Source of the DNA: Aneurinibacillus soli
Lineage (GTDB): Bacteria; Bacillota; Bacilli; Aneurinibacillales; Aneurinibacillaceae
Reading direction: 5' to 3'
NCBI RefSeq assembly: GCF_002355375.1
Contig: NZ_AP017312.1
Coordinates: 1,257,001 to 1,321,000 of the forward strand
Length of the DNA: 64,000 nucleotides
In this document: positions 45,477-55,106 of the stretch, piece by piece
Position numbering within the stretch: the stretch's first letter is position 1
Layout: each line of letters begins with the position of its first letter
Translations under genes and position numbers: made by a program
Notes under the pieces: generated by a model
Databases searched by the model: none
Told to the model about the DNA's origin: nothing
The model's input: only the letters and a program-made list of their open reading frames with translations

Positions 45477-46484
45477 ATGAGAAGAGCAGCAGTTGTATGC
45501 ATCCTGTTCGTATTCGCAATGATGATGGCAGGGTGTGGTCAGGGAAAACAGGCAGAAAGTGCGCCGCAGACGTCTGCAAAATCAGATGCAAGCAAGCAGG
45601 TGAAAGTCGGCATTACCCAGATTGTTGAACACCCGGCGCTTGATTCGATTCGCAAAGGCATTATTGACCAGTTGGCAGCGGAAGGATACAAAGACGGCAC
45701 GTCCATGCAGCTTGAATACGTCAACGCGCAGAACGACATGAACAATGTCGCGACAATTGCCCAGAAGATGGCGGCGGATCATAAGGATATCATTATCCCG
45801 ATTACGACGCCGTCTGCGCAGGCTGTTGTCAACCAGGCCAAAGACACCCCGGTTGTGTTCTCGGCTGTTACCGACCCGGTAGCGGCAAAGATTGTCCCGG
45901 CACTTGATAAGCCGAAGGCAAACGTGACAGGTACATCTGATGCGTCTCCGATGGATAAGCAGGTGGAACTGGTGCACGCTTTTGTTCCAAAGCTGAAGAA
46001 CCTTGGTGTCATCTACAATACGGGTGAAGTGAATGCGTCTGTTCAAGTCGATATGATCGAGAAAGCGGCGCAGGCAAAAGGCATTAAAGTCGTGCGTGCT
46101 GGCGTGACGAATTCAAACGAAGTAAAACCGGGTGCAGAGTCGCTTGCTGGTAAGGTGGATGCGATTCTCATTCCGGTGGATAACACGGTTGTGTCTTCTT
46201 TTGAATCGCTGCTGAAGGCAGCCAATGCTGCGAAAATTCCAGTGTTTGCGTCTGATAGCGACACAGTGAAGCGCGGTGCGGTTGCGACGTATGGCATTGA
46301 CTATTACAAGCTGGGCAAGCAGACAGGTGTGATGGCCGCACGTGTTCTGCGCGGTGAGAAGCCGGGAGACATCCCGGTGGAAACACTGAAAGATGTTCAA
46401 CTGATTGTGAATGCCAAAGCGGCGCAAAGCTTCGGCCTGTCCATTCCTGAGCAGCTTAAAGCGGGAGCGCAGATTATTAAATAA
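45477..46484 (+). CDS. ABC transporter substrate-binding lipoprotein (PF04392 type)
   Basis: 335 residues. Lipoprotein signal ending MAGC (Cys about 20), then an Ala/Ser/Lys linker, then a two-lobed periplasmic-binding fold: KVGITQIVEHPALDSIRKGIIDQLAAEGY, DTPVVFSAVTDPVAAKIV, GVIYNTGEVNAS, AILIPVDNTVVSSFESLL, VATYGIDYYKLGKQTG. This is the family that includes TrpX-like binding proteins for aromatic amino acids. Usual permease and ATPase genes are absent on both sides, so it is an orphan here. GGAGGAGAG precedes the ATG. Confidence 0.85.
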   Translation: MRRAAVVCILFVFAMMMAGCGQGKQAESAPQTSAKSDASKQVKVGITQIVEHPALDSIRKGIIDQLAAEGYKDGTSMQLEYVNAQNDMNNVATIAQKMAADHKDIIIPITTPSAQAVVNQAKDTPVVFSAVTDPVAAKIVPALDKPKANVTGTSDASPMDKQVELVHAFVPKLKNLGVIYNTGEVNASVQVDMIEKAAQAKGIKVVRAGVTNSNEVKPGAESLAGKVDAILIPVDNTVVSSFESLLKAANAAKIPVFASDSDTVKRGAVATYGIDYYKLGKQTGVMAARVLRGEKPGDIPVETLKDVQLIVNAKAAQSFGLSIPEQLKAGAQIIK

Positions 46485-46494
46485 TGTGCTACCC

Positions 46495-46536
46495 AAAAAA
46501 TCCCCTCCACAGTGGTTAGTGGAGGGGATTTTTTTT
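46495..46536. terminator. Bidirectional terminator between lipoprotein gene and comER
   Basis: AAAAAATCCCCTCCAC and GTGGAGGGGATTTTTTTT form a perfect stem. It overlaps the last codons of comER. Confidence 0.93.
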
Positions 46537-47352
46537 GTCCGTAAATAGTGCCTGCACTTCAAGTAAATCTGTGTGGAATTTACGTTGCGTCGCCTGCACG
46601 AGATGGTTGAATGTGTCTTTTGTTTCCTTGTCGAGCACATTCAGGCCGATGCCGGTCACACCGCCAGGTACACACACCTTGGCCTGTAAGGATGGCAAAG
46701 AATATCGGCCGTCTTCGAGCAGGCGGCCCATGCCAATAACCATAGCTGTCATCATCTCGGTAGCCTGCTCCTCGGAAATCCCAGTTTCTTCCACTGCGCA
46801 ATCAATATAGCGCTGCATAAGAAAACTGAAAAAAGCAGGTCCGCAGCTTGTGATATCCGAAGAAATGCGTGTATGATCTTCTTCAATCTCGATCGGCGTA
46901 CTAATCGTAGCGATTAGCTTCAGTAGACTGGTTCTGTCTGCTGGTGTTAGGCGAGAGCCGAATGTAACAAGCGAAGCTCCGGAATGTGCTGTGTTTGTAA
47001 TGCTTGGAATAATACGGGCAATTTTGGATGGAATATAGGATTCCAATCGTTTGACACCGATTGAGCTCGTAATTGACAGAATCAGCTTCTCCGGAGTAAG
47101 AGTTGCTTGAATCTCGTCAAGCACAGCACGGTATTCAAGAGGCTTAACACAAAGGAAAACAACGTCTGCTTTCTGAGCTACATGAATGTTCGTTCCGGTA
47201 TGTAGACCGGAATGTTTTTGAATCAGCACATCGAGTTTATGAGACGAACGATTGGAAGCGATAATTTGATCGGGTGCTACTGCTCCTGATTCAATAAAAG
47301 CTTCCAACAACATCGTTCCCATGCTTCCTGTGCCGATAAAGCCGATATGCAT
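46516..47352 (-). CDS. comER: ComER, P5C-reductase-like protein
   Basis: 278 residues. NAD(P)-binding IGFIGTGSMGTMLLEAF at the N-terminus and the reductase-family C-terminal signature SSDITSCGPAFFSFLMQRYIDCAVEETG. Divergent from comEA as in B. subtilis, where the comER product is a proline-reductase-like protein not needed for competence; roles in sporulation and biofilm have been proposed. GGGGGG precedes the ATG. Confidence 0.9.
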   Translation of the reverse strand: MHIGFIGTGSMGTMLLEAFIESGAVAPDQIIASNRSSHKLDVLIQKHSGLHTGTNIHVAQKADVVFLCVKPLEYRAVLDEIQATLTPEKLILSITSSIGVKRLESYIPSKIARIIPSITNTAHSGASLVTFGSRLTPADRTSLLKLIATISTPIEIEEDHTRISSDITSCGPAFFSFLMQRYIDCAVEETGISEEQATEMMTAMVIGMGRLLEDGRYSLPSLQAKVCVPGGVTGIGLNVLDKETKDTFNHLVQATQRKFHTDLLEVQALFTDKKNPLH

Positions 47353-47458
47353 CTGAATCCCCCCGGCTTTGTTTTACTTGTTCTTACAATGTATGGATGC
47401 ACAGAGAGATTCAGTACACATAATTTGCCTAATGTGATAAAATGTAAATAAAAGGTAA

Positions 47459-47707
47459 TTATTTATTTGTGCTTTCAATCATGGCTGCTGTAACAAATTT
47501 GCGTGGCGGCAGATGATGACGCTGTGCCAGTTGATTGATCTGCTGAGTAACTTCGTTAATAGAAGCAAGATCAACGGCTTCTCCCGCCTGATACTGTTCA
47601 ATAGCCCGTTCAATTCGTACTTCACGCATCACATCAAGCTTGCGGTACAGAACGATATACTCCGCTTGGCTAGCTGAATGGGCTGAAATCGCATGGTGAA
47701 CACTCAT
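47459..47707 (-). CDS. Small YpbS-like (DUF2533-type) protein
   Basis: 82 residues from an ATG after GGAGG. Helical and charged: MSVHHAISAHSASQAEYIV, REVRIERAIEQYQAG, INEVTQQINQLAQRHHLPPRK. It resembles the short DUF2533 proteins of Bacillales (YpbS in B. subtilis); this is from memory and unsure. It lies between comER and comEA on the minus strand, a spot with no gene in B. subtilis. Confidence 0.6.
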   Translation of the reverse strand: MSVHHAISAHSASQAEYIVLYRKLDVMREVRIERAIEQYQAGEAVDLASINEVTQQINQLAQRHHLPPRKFVTAAMIESTNK

Positions 47708-47800
47708 AATAGTAACCTCCTTATTTCCGGTATGAATCCAGAATAGTTTAATTAAATTATAGGCAAAGCAATGACAAATCACAAGCGGGGGAGTAAAGAG

Positions 47801-48454
47801 ATGAAAGAATGGATGCGTACACGAAAAAAACGAATTGGTATTATTGTATGCGCGTTATTTCTTGGTAGTAGTTTTTATTTGTATAGCACCAATGAATCAG
47901 AGCCGGAACTTCTGCCTGTGACAGCGGCATCAGCATCAGCAAAAGGTGCAAAAGAGGAACGTGCTTCGACACCTGACCAGAAACCGTTACAGAATACCGA
48001 GTCTTCTCTTCCCGCTGCACCGGCCACCGTTGATGTGAAAGGAGCGGTCATTCGACCAGGCGTGTATACGATGTCGCCCGGCTCTCGTGTACATGAAGCA
48101 ATTCAGCAGGCGGGTGGTTTGGCACCGGAAGCAGATAGCCGCAGTCTGAACGGAGCGAAGAAGATTGTGGACGGTATGCTTATTTATGTGCCACGCCAGG
48201 GAGAGACGCCACCTGTGACGGGTGGTGAGAACGGTACAGCAGGTACAGATAACGGGAAAGTGATTGTCAATATAAACGAGGCAACGTCTGAACAACTTCA
48301 GACAATCCCGGGTATTGGCCCGGCGAAAGCAGTGGCGATTCTGGAATACCGAGAGAAAAAAGGAGCGTTTAAGAAAGTGGAGGACATTACGAACGTGTCC
48401 GGCATCGGACCGAAAACACTGGAGAAAATCCGTTCTCGTCTTACAGTTGAGTAA
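47801..48454 (+). CDS. comEA: ComEA, competence DNA receptor
   Basis: 217 residues. One N-terminal membrane anchor (about 10-28), a variable linker, a SLBB/Soluble-ligand-like domain (VDVKGAVIRPGVYTMSPGSRVHEAIQQAGG, about 78-140), and a C-terminal pair of helix-hairpin-helix motifs (LQTIPGIGPAKAVAILEYR and ITNVSGIGPKTLEKIRS) that bind double-stranded DNA. The ATG at 47801 is seven bases after GGGGGAG; an earlier ATG at 47771 lacks a site. Confidence 0.93.
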   Translation: MKEWMRTRKKRIGIIVCALFLGSSFYLYSTNESEPELLPVTAASASAKGAKEERASTPDQKPLQNTESSLPAAPATVDVKGAVIRPGVYTMSPGSRVHEAIQQAGGLAPEADSRSLNGAKKIVDGMLIYVPRQGETPPVTGGENGTAGTDNGKVIVNINEATSEQLQTIPGIGPAKAVAILEYREKKGAFKKVEDITNVSGIGPKTLEKIRSRLTVE

Positions 48455-48481
48455 AAAACAATAAAAAATTTTCAGATTAAG

Positions 48482-48510
48482 TTGACAGGTCGGAATAGTA
48501 AACCTATAAT
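48482..48510 (+). promoter_or_regulatory. Consensus sigma-A promoter of metY
   Basis: TTGACA (48482-48487), spacer 17, TATAAT (48505-48510): a perfect consensus match. Confidence 0.92.
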
Positions 48511-48552
48511 AAGTATTAAGAACAGCACGACACAATCACACAATAGAATAGT

Positions 48553-48718
48553 ATCTCTTATCGAGAGAGGCGGAGGGACTGGCCCTATGAAGCCCGGCAA
48601 CCGGCACGACGTGCAAGGTGCTAAATCCAGCAAAGCAGCGGCTTTGGAAGATGAGAGCGGTGATACATACCTGAGTATGCAACCCTCTTCTTCCACAACG
48701 GAGAAGAGGTTTTTATTT
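48553..48718 (+). promoter_or_regulatory. SAM-I (S-box) riboswitch and terminator
   Basis: S-box landmarks in order: CTCTTATCGAGAGAGGCGGAGGGA, CTGGCCCTATGAAGCCCGGCAACC, AAGGTGCTAAATCC and GAAGATGAGAG. A terminator (CCTCTTCT with AGAAGAGG, then T-rich) lies at 48683-48718. High SAM should promote termination before metY. Confidence 0.95.
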
Positions 48719-48743
48719 TGGTACATAACATCGCCCTCCGTGA

Positions 48744-50084
<1,341 letters not shown>

Positions 50085-50093
50085 TATATGAAG

Positions 50094-50126
50094 AGGATGC
50101 TGTGCATTTTGCACGCATCCTTTTTT
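50094..50126 (+). terminator. Terminator of metY
   Basis: AGGATGC and GTGCA pair with TGCAC and GCATCCT, then six Ts. Confidence 0.88.
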
Positions 50127-50167
50127 CGTTTACTATAGAAGAAAGAACATGTGGAGGAGAGAGAAGA

Positions 50168-50671
50168 ATGAGTGAACGCAAAACATGGGATGAGTATTTT
50201 ATGGACCTGGCTTATATGGCATCTACACGTGCGACGTGCCCACGTCGGCATGTAGGGGCTGTACTCACAAAACAGCGCAAAGTGCTAGGTACTGCCTATA
50301 ACGGAAGTCCGAGTGGTGTACCATCCTGTCTGGAGGAAGGATGCTTGCTACATAGTTATTACGAGACAGACGAAGCGGGCGTGATTAAGGAGAAGCAGAA
50401 GTGCATTCGAACGATTCACGCGGAGCAAAACCTGTTGTTGTTTACCGATCAAGCGGATCGACAGGGGGCGACGATTTACGTGACGGATCAGCCGTGCTGG
50501 ACGTGCGCGAATATGATTGCGAACAGTGGCATTGCGGAAGTTGTCTTCCATCGTCCGTATGCAAAAGATCATGTGAAAGTAGCGGAACTGTTTCAAAGAA
50601 AAGAGATTTTGTTCCGGCAGTTGGATATATACAAGGCTCCAATCGGTATTAAGATGGAATTTGTAGATTAG
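50168..50671 (+). CDS. comEB: ComEB, dCMP deaminase family
   Basis: 167 residues. Zinc-deaminase motifs HAEQNLLLF (His and catalytic Glu) and TDQPCWTCANMI (two Cys); N-terminal RATCPRRHVGAVLTKQRKVLGTAYNGSP. It deaminates dCMP to dUMP. GGAGGAGAGAG precedes the ATG. In B. subtilis it sits between comEA and comEC; here it is separated from both by other genes. Confidence 0.93.
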   Translation: MSERKTWDEYFMDLAYMASTRATCPRRHVGAVLTKQRKVLGTAYNGSPSGVPSCLEEGCLLHSYYETDEAGVIKEKQKCIRTIHAEQNLLLFTDQADRQGATIYVTDQPCWTCANMIANSGIAEVVFHRPYAKDHVKVAELFQRKEILFRQLDIYKAPIGIKMEFVD

Positions 50672-50777
50672 CATAATTTTTTTATAAAATGCGTGAAAAA
50701 CTGGTATGGACTAGTCGCGAGGGGGTAAAGATGTAGCAAGAAGGAAATGAAGCTGAACTACAAAAGAGGTGAATTCT

Positions 50778-51362
50778 ATGCAACCGAATGTGGCAACGAT
50801 ACGTGGTGTATGCGATAATTTTCAGGCTCCGCAAGAACGCATTGATGATGTCTATCGAATTGTAGAAGAAGCCAAAGTGCGTCCGGAAATTACAGTAGAA
50901 GAGAAGAAAACCATGCAGGGTACGCTCCTGCTTGGATTTTATACAGAACATGGTGTATTCCGGCTGGTTGTACAGTCAGGGCTTCCGATCAAAGGTCGAC
51001 TTTACATTAATGGAATTACCGAGGAAGAGCTGAATGCAAACCCGCTCATTCGCCTGTTCCATGGCTCGATCTATCTGATGGGAGCAAGCGGCATGCTTCG
51101 ACTGTATGAAGAAGGAATGAGCAAGGACATTCATTTTCGGGAAGGACGCATCTTTGAAAACAATGGTTTCGGAGAAGAGAAAGAGCTGGCTAACGTTCTT
51201 GTTGAGCAGTATATCGAACAGCAAATCGTCGAGGGACGGATTAACTGGTTGCTAGAGAGGCTCAATGACTGCATCGAGCAGCAGGAAGAACCTAATATGT
51301 ACATAATTAAGCAGGAGTTGTCCATACTCACGGATCAGTGGAATGGCCTGCAAAGTTCGTAG
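50778..51362 (+). CDS. Unknown protein between comEB and comEC
   Basis: 194 residues from an ATG seven bases after AGAGGTG. Residues about 40-130 look like a beta-rich domain (GTLLLGFYTEHGVFRLVVQSGLPIKGRLYINGITEE, HGSIYLMGASGMLRLYEEG). The C-terminal 60 residues are helical and acidic (VLVEQYIEQQIVEGRINWLLERLNDCIEQQ). No signal peptide or membrane helix. Not recognised as a family. A terminator follows, so it may form a unit with comEB. Confidence 0.65.
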   Translation: MQPNVATIRGVCDNFQAPQERIDDVYRIVEEAKVRPEITVEEKKTMQGTLLLGFYTEHGVFRLVVQSGLPIKGRLYINGITEEELNANPLIRLFHGSIYLMGASGMLRLYEEGMSKDIHFREGRIFENNGFGEEKELANVLVEQYIEQQIVEGRINWLLERLNDCIEQQEEPNMYIIKQELSILTDQWNGLQSS

Positions 51363-51390
51363 AAGGAAGAGCATAAGCTCTTCCTTTTTA
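51363..51390 (+). terminator. Terminator of the unknown gene
   Basis: AAGGAAGAGC and GCTCTTCCTT around ATAA, then Ts. Confidence 0.88.
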
Positions 51391-51454
51391 CATTTATTTA
51401 CAAAATATTTGCGTATCGTGATACAATAAAGAGAAAAAGGGAGTTGTCCATACC

Positions 51455-52099
51455 ATGATTGAGATTGTACTTCCCCGGCTGAACCAGCTTGTTCCATCGT
51501 TGGAATCGACATTTCAAAAGCTGGTAGAAGAACAGGGAGAGTTGAGTGAAGCGATTCTTCGCTGGATGGAGGAGCAGGGGACACCGGGAGCACGAGAGGC
51601 GCTGCATCATGTGGCAGGGGAGCTGCTTGATGTGGCACAGACGTGTATTTCTATGACATTCGTGCTCGAAGACATTGCGCCGGATGTGCGCCTTGATGCG
51701 ATGATGGATGAGCATCTTGCCAAACTGCTGCGCAAAGGCTATGTTCGACAGATGCAGGAAATGGATGATGTATACAGTACTGTGACAGCAGATGGCTATC
51801 GGGCACTGCGGTTGCCACGTCTGGTCATTCCAGGTGTTACGCTGGATAGTACAGTGCTTAACATCTCGGTAGCGATTGGGCGGTTCGCACAGTGGATTGG
51901 CAAGTTTCGTGGCGCAAGCGGGGAAGAATGTGTTCGGGCGGAAGAACAGGTGCTACGCGGTTGCGGCTTGAATCTACTGCATATCGCGCAATGCTGCTTT
52001 ACGATGTTATACATATTAGAAGAAACATTTGTGATGGATATTAACAGTCTGCTGCACGCGCATGTAGAGAAGCTTAAGCTGCGCGGATACGTGAAGTAG
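51455..52099 (+). CDS. Tandem MazG-like protein
   Basis: 214 residues made of two similar all-helical halves. The first (about 1-100) has the MazG-like metal motif: EEQGELSEAI then AGELLDVAQTCISMTFVLED (ExxE and ExxD pattern). The second (about 115-214) keeps the spacing and the end (LLHIAQCCFTMLYILEE) but has lost the acidic ligands (VLRGCGLNLLHIAQ). So one half may be catalytic (nucleotide pyrophosphohydrolase type) and the other structural, as in dimeric dUTPase-like folds. GGGAG precedes the ATG. It ends one base before comEC begins, implying coupled translation. Confidence 0.7.
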   Translation: MIEIVLPRLNQLVPSLESTFQKLVEEQGELSEAILRWMEEQGTPGAREALHHVAGELLDVAQTCISMTFVLEDIAPDVRLDAMMDEHLAKLLRKGYVRQMQEMDDVYSTVTADGYRALRLPRLVIPGVTLDSTVLNISVAIGRFAQWIGKFRGASGEECVRAEEQVLRGCGLNLLHIAQCCFTMLYILEETFVMDINSLLHAHVEKLKLRGYVK

Positions 52100-52100
52100 T

Positions 52101-54494
52101 ATGATCGGGCGGCGGATGTTGTTTGTATATAGTTTGTACGGATTAGGTGGACTTATTTGCGCCGCAGTATATACAAACAGTGTTAAGTCCGCTCTTTTGG
52201 TGCTGGCTGTTGGTTTTGCAGTTTCAGCTGGTCTGTTCGTGCGACATGCAGAGCTTAGACGTTGTGCAATCATTGGGGTATGTTTGTTTATGGCTGCATT
52301 CAGTTACTATCGTTTGATTGATAGCCGCAATGTAAGCATGCTTTCGGTCGGAGCAGTCACGTGTGAAGGTGAGATTGTGAGTAAGGTTGTGTATGATGGA
52401 GATCGGGTTCGGTTCGCGCTGCGTGTGCATAAGGTGAACGCACAGCCGGTCACGGCAGAGGAGACTGTGCAGGTAACGGTACGTTTGAAGAATATCGAAG
52501 AATGGAAGCGGGCCCGGGATGTGTTCCGATATGGTACGCAGCTTGCTGGCCCACTCGAGCTTTCTGTGCCGCCTGAACCAACTAATCCAGGTGCATTTGA
52601 TTATGTGCGTTTTTTGTATTTCCAGCATGTTCACCGAGTGGGGAGTATAGAAGGGTTGAACGCGATTTCGTATCAAGCCCCTACATCTAGTGTACGGGGG
52701 AGTCTGGTAGCGGCGCAGGAATGGCTGGCGGAACGGTTGAAGGAGATGTATGGGCCGGATACAGAGGGGCTATTGTCCGGATTTTTACTCGGTTCTGTTA
52801 CGGAGATTGATTCGGAGACATATGCGAAATTCTCTGGTCTTGGTCTAACCCATGTGATTGCCATCTCAGGTCAGCACATTGGGATGTTTGTAGCAGCTCT
52901 TGTCTTTCTGTGCCGGCTTGCTGGCCTATCGCGAGAGCATAGCTTTCGACTTACTATGGTAATGCTGCCGCTGTATGTGTTTTTGACCGGAGCTAGTCCG
53001 TCCGCTATGCGTGCTCTCATTATGGGAGAGCTTGTTTTGCTTGCCCTTCTCGTGCGGCGACGAGCGGATGGGTGGAATGTGCTCGGTGTAGCCTTTCTTG
53101 GCATGACGGCGGTTGATCCGTATGTGATTCATCAGGTTAGTTTTCAACTTTCTTTTCTTGTTACATTTGGGTTGCTCTTGCTCGTTCCTCCGCTACAGGT
53201 GCGATTGCAGTGGATGAAGCCTGCTTTCCTGCGCGGTCTTGTGGCAGTAACCGTAGCGGCTACTCTTACCTCGTTTCCCTTAACGGTGTATTATTTTCAT
53301 GTCTTTTCTTTTCTTTCTCCTCTCATTAATTTTTTATTCGTTCCGTTTATAAGTGTATGTATTGCGCCTCTTGCTGCCCTTTCGCTTGTTTTTGGAGCCA
53401 TTCATCCTGGTTTTGGTTTTTTAGCCGCAAACATAGTAGACAGTGTGTTAACTCCTGTTTTACACTTTTTGTATACGATCGAGTCCCAAAGATTAATGCG
53501 CATCGTGTGGAAGTCTCCTTCTATCATATGGTTGACTCTTTATGGGCTATTGGTTGCTTTCATTGCTTTGCTTTTGTATGGTAAAATTGCCCTTAATCGG
53601 AAAAGTTGGTTACTTTGTATCGTACTCGCTCTCATTTGTGCATCTCTTCCTTATGTAGATCGCCGTGCTGAAGTGCGGATTACGTTTCTTGATGTCGGAC
53701 AGGGAGATGCGATTGTGATACAGACGCAAGACCGAGTCGTATTAATTGATACGGGTGGCATTCCAGCAGTGCCGTTTGATGGACAGACATGGCGTATACG
53801 GCGCAAGCCGTTCTGGCCAGCACAAGATGTCATTCTTCCTTACTTATACGCACAGGGAATTGGAAAGATTGATCAGCTGGTTATGACACACGGCGATAGT
53901 GACCACATTGGTGGTGTTCCTTATGTTCTTACACATGTGCCTGTCCGACAGGTGATTAGCAACGGGGATCTGCCGCGGTCTCACCTTGAGCAGGAAGTGG
54001 CTGCTCTTATGCAAGCGAAGCATATTTCTCATGCGGCTGTGTCAGGCGGTCAAGTATGGGAGGAGCGGGAGGGAGTACGGTGGCGTGTACTGAATCCTAC
54101 AGGGATAACCGGATCTGGAAATAATGATCGGTCTGTTGTGTTGCTGCTTGAAGTGTATGGTCGCCGTATTTTGTTTACGGGTGATCTGGAGCGAGAAGGG
54201 GAGTTGCGTCTGCTTGCAGATGGAATGGAAAAAGTTGATATTTTGAAAGTTGGCCATCATGGGAGCAAAGGCTCAACTTCAGAAGAATGGTTGACCCAGA
54301 TAAAACCCGATCTGGCGATTATTTCAGCCGGACGAAACAATCGATACGGGCATCCGCATCGTGATACAATGGAAAGACTGAATCAAGCCGACAGCCGTAT
54401 TGTACGAACAGATGAATGCGGAGCTGTTACGGTCATCGTAAACAATAAGCAACTCGGCTATACAACCGTAAAAAACGGGATGACATGCCGGTAA
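52101..54494 (+). CDS. comEC: ComEC, competence DNA channel
   Basis: 797 residues, full length. N-terminal helices and an OB-like DUF4131 region (about 1-190), a competence domain with about 8-10 membrane helices (about 215-520; GLTHVIAISGQHIGMFVAAL, TGASPSAMRALIMG), and a C-terminal metallo-beta-lactamase domain (about 525-797) with LDVGQGDAIVIQ, THGDSDHIGGVP and LKVGHHGSKGSTS. It passes single-stranded DNA into the cytoplasm and may degrade the other strand. Intact, as are comEA and comEB, so DNA uptake could be functional if pili genes exist elsewhere. Confidence 0.96.
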   Translation: MIGRRMLFVYSLYGLGGLICAAVYTNSVKSALLVLAVGFAVSAGLFVRHAELRRCAIIGVCLFMAAFSYYRLIDSRNVSMLSVGAVTCEGEIVSKVVYDGDRVRFALRVHKVNAQPVTAEETVQVTVRLKNIEEWKRARDVFRYGTQLAGPLELSVPPEPTNPGAFDYVRFLYFQHVHRVGSIEGLNAISYQAPTSSVRGSLVAAQEWLAERLKEMYGPDTEGLLSGFLLGSVTEIDSETYAKFSGLGLTHVIAISGQHIGMFVAALVFLCRLAGLSREHSFRLTMVMLPLYVFLTGASPSAMRALIMGELVLLALLVRRRADGWNVLGVAFLGMTAVDPYVIHQVSFQLSFLVTFGLLLLVPPLQVRLQWMKPAFLRGLVAVTVAATLTSFPLTVYYFHVFSFLSPLINFLFVPFISVCIAPLAALSLVFGAIHPGFGFLAANIVDSVLTPVLHFLYTIESQRLMRIVWKSPSIIWLTLYGLLVAFIALLLYGKIALNRKSWLLCIVLALICASLPYVDRRAEVRITFLDVGQGDAIVIQTQDRVVLIDTGGIPAVPFDGQTWRIRRKPFWPAQDVILPYLYAQGIGKIDQLVMTHGDSDHIGGVPYVLTHVPVRQVISNGDLPRSHLEQEVAALMQAKHISHAAVSGGQVWEEREGVRWRVLNPTGITGSGNNDRSVVLLLEVYGRRILFTGDLEREGELRLLADGMEKVDILKVGHHGSKGSTSEEWLTQIKPDLAIISAGRNNRYGHPHRDTMERLNQADSRIVRTDECGAVTVIVNNKQLGYTTVKNGMTCR

Positions 54495-54562
54495 AATTTC
54501 TAGATGGATGCAACTTTTTAAAAAGGGATTCCGTCTGTAGGGTAGAGAGGGGAGGCAAGAGC

Positions 54563-55105
54563 GTGGTTGATGAACAATTGATACGCTCCGCCCAGAACGG
54601 GGATCGGGATTCTCTCGTGCGGTTACTAGAAGAGATTGAGCATTCCGTATACCGGACCGCATTTTATATAGTTGGTAATGAGCAGGATGCGATGGATGCA
54701 TCGCAGGAAGCGCTTATTCGGATTTATACTAAAATTGATACATACCAGGAGAAGGCGAAGTTTTCGACCTGGGTTCAGCGCATCGTGACGAACGTGTGCA
54801 TTGATAAATTCCGTAAGAAAAAAGAGACGATTTCGATCGATCAGCACGAGCTTATGCTGTATGACAAGCAGAACGTGGAGCAGGAGGTCGAACGTGCTGG
54901 GATGGCAGTCGAGGTACGGGAAGCAATCAAGCGCCTGCCGGATCATCAGCGTACAGTCGTGACGCTGCGCTATATGCAGGATCTATCATACGGCGAAATT
55001 GCAGAAGTGATGAATATGCCGCTTAACACAGTGAAATCGTACCTCTATCGTGCGCGACAGCAGCTTCAGGAATTGCTACATGAATATCAGAAAGGTGGTG
55101 TATAG
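54563..55105 (+). CDS. ECF-type RNA polymerase sigma factor
   Basis: 180 residues from a GTG after AGGGGAGG. Region 2: AFYIVGNEQDAMDASQEALIRIYTKIDTYQEKAKFSTWVQRIVTNVCIDKFRKKK; region 4: IKRLPDHQRTVVTLRYMQDLSYGEIAEVMNMPLNTVKSYLYRARQQL. Region 3 is absent, as in ECF (group 4) factors of the SigW type. The next gene starts two bases after its stop and encodes a membrane anti-sigma factor, its probable partner. The signal is unknown. Confidence 0.92.
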   Translation: MVDEQLIRSAQNGDRDSLVRLLEEIEHSVYRTAFYIVGNEQDAMDASQEALIRIYTKIDTYQEKAKFSTWVQRIVTNVCIDKFRKKKETISIDQHELMLYDKQNVEQEVERAGMAVEVREAIKRLPDHQRTVVTLRYMQDLSYGEIAEVMNMPLNTVKSYLYRARQQLQELLHEYQKGGV

Positions 55106-55106
55106 A

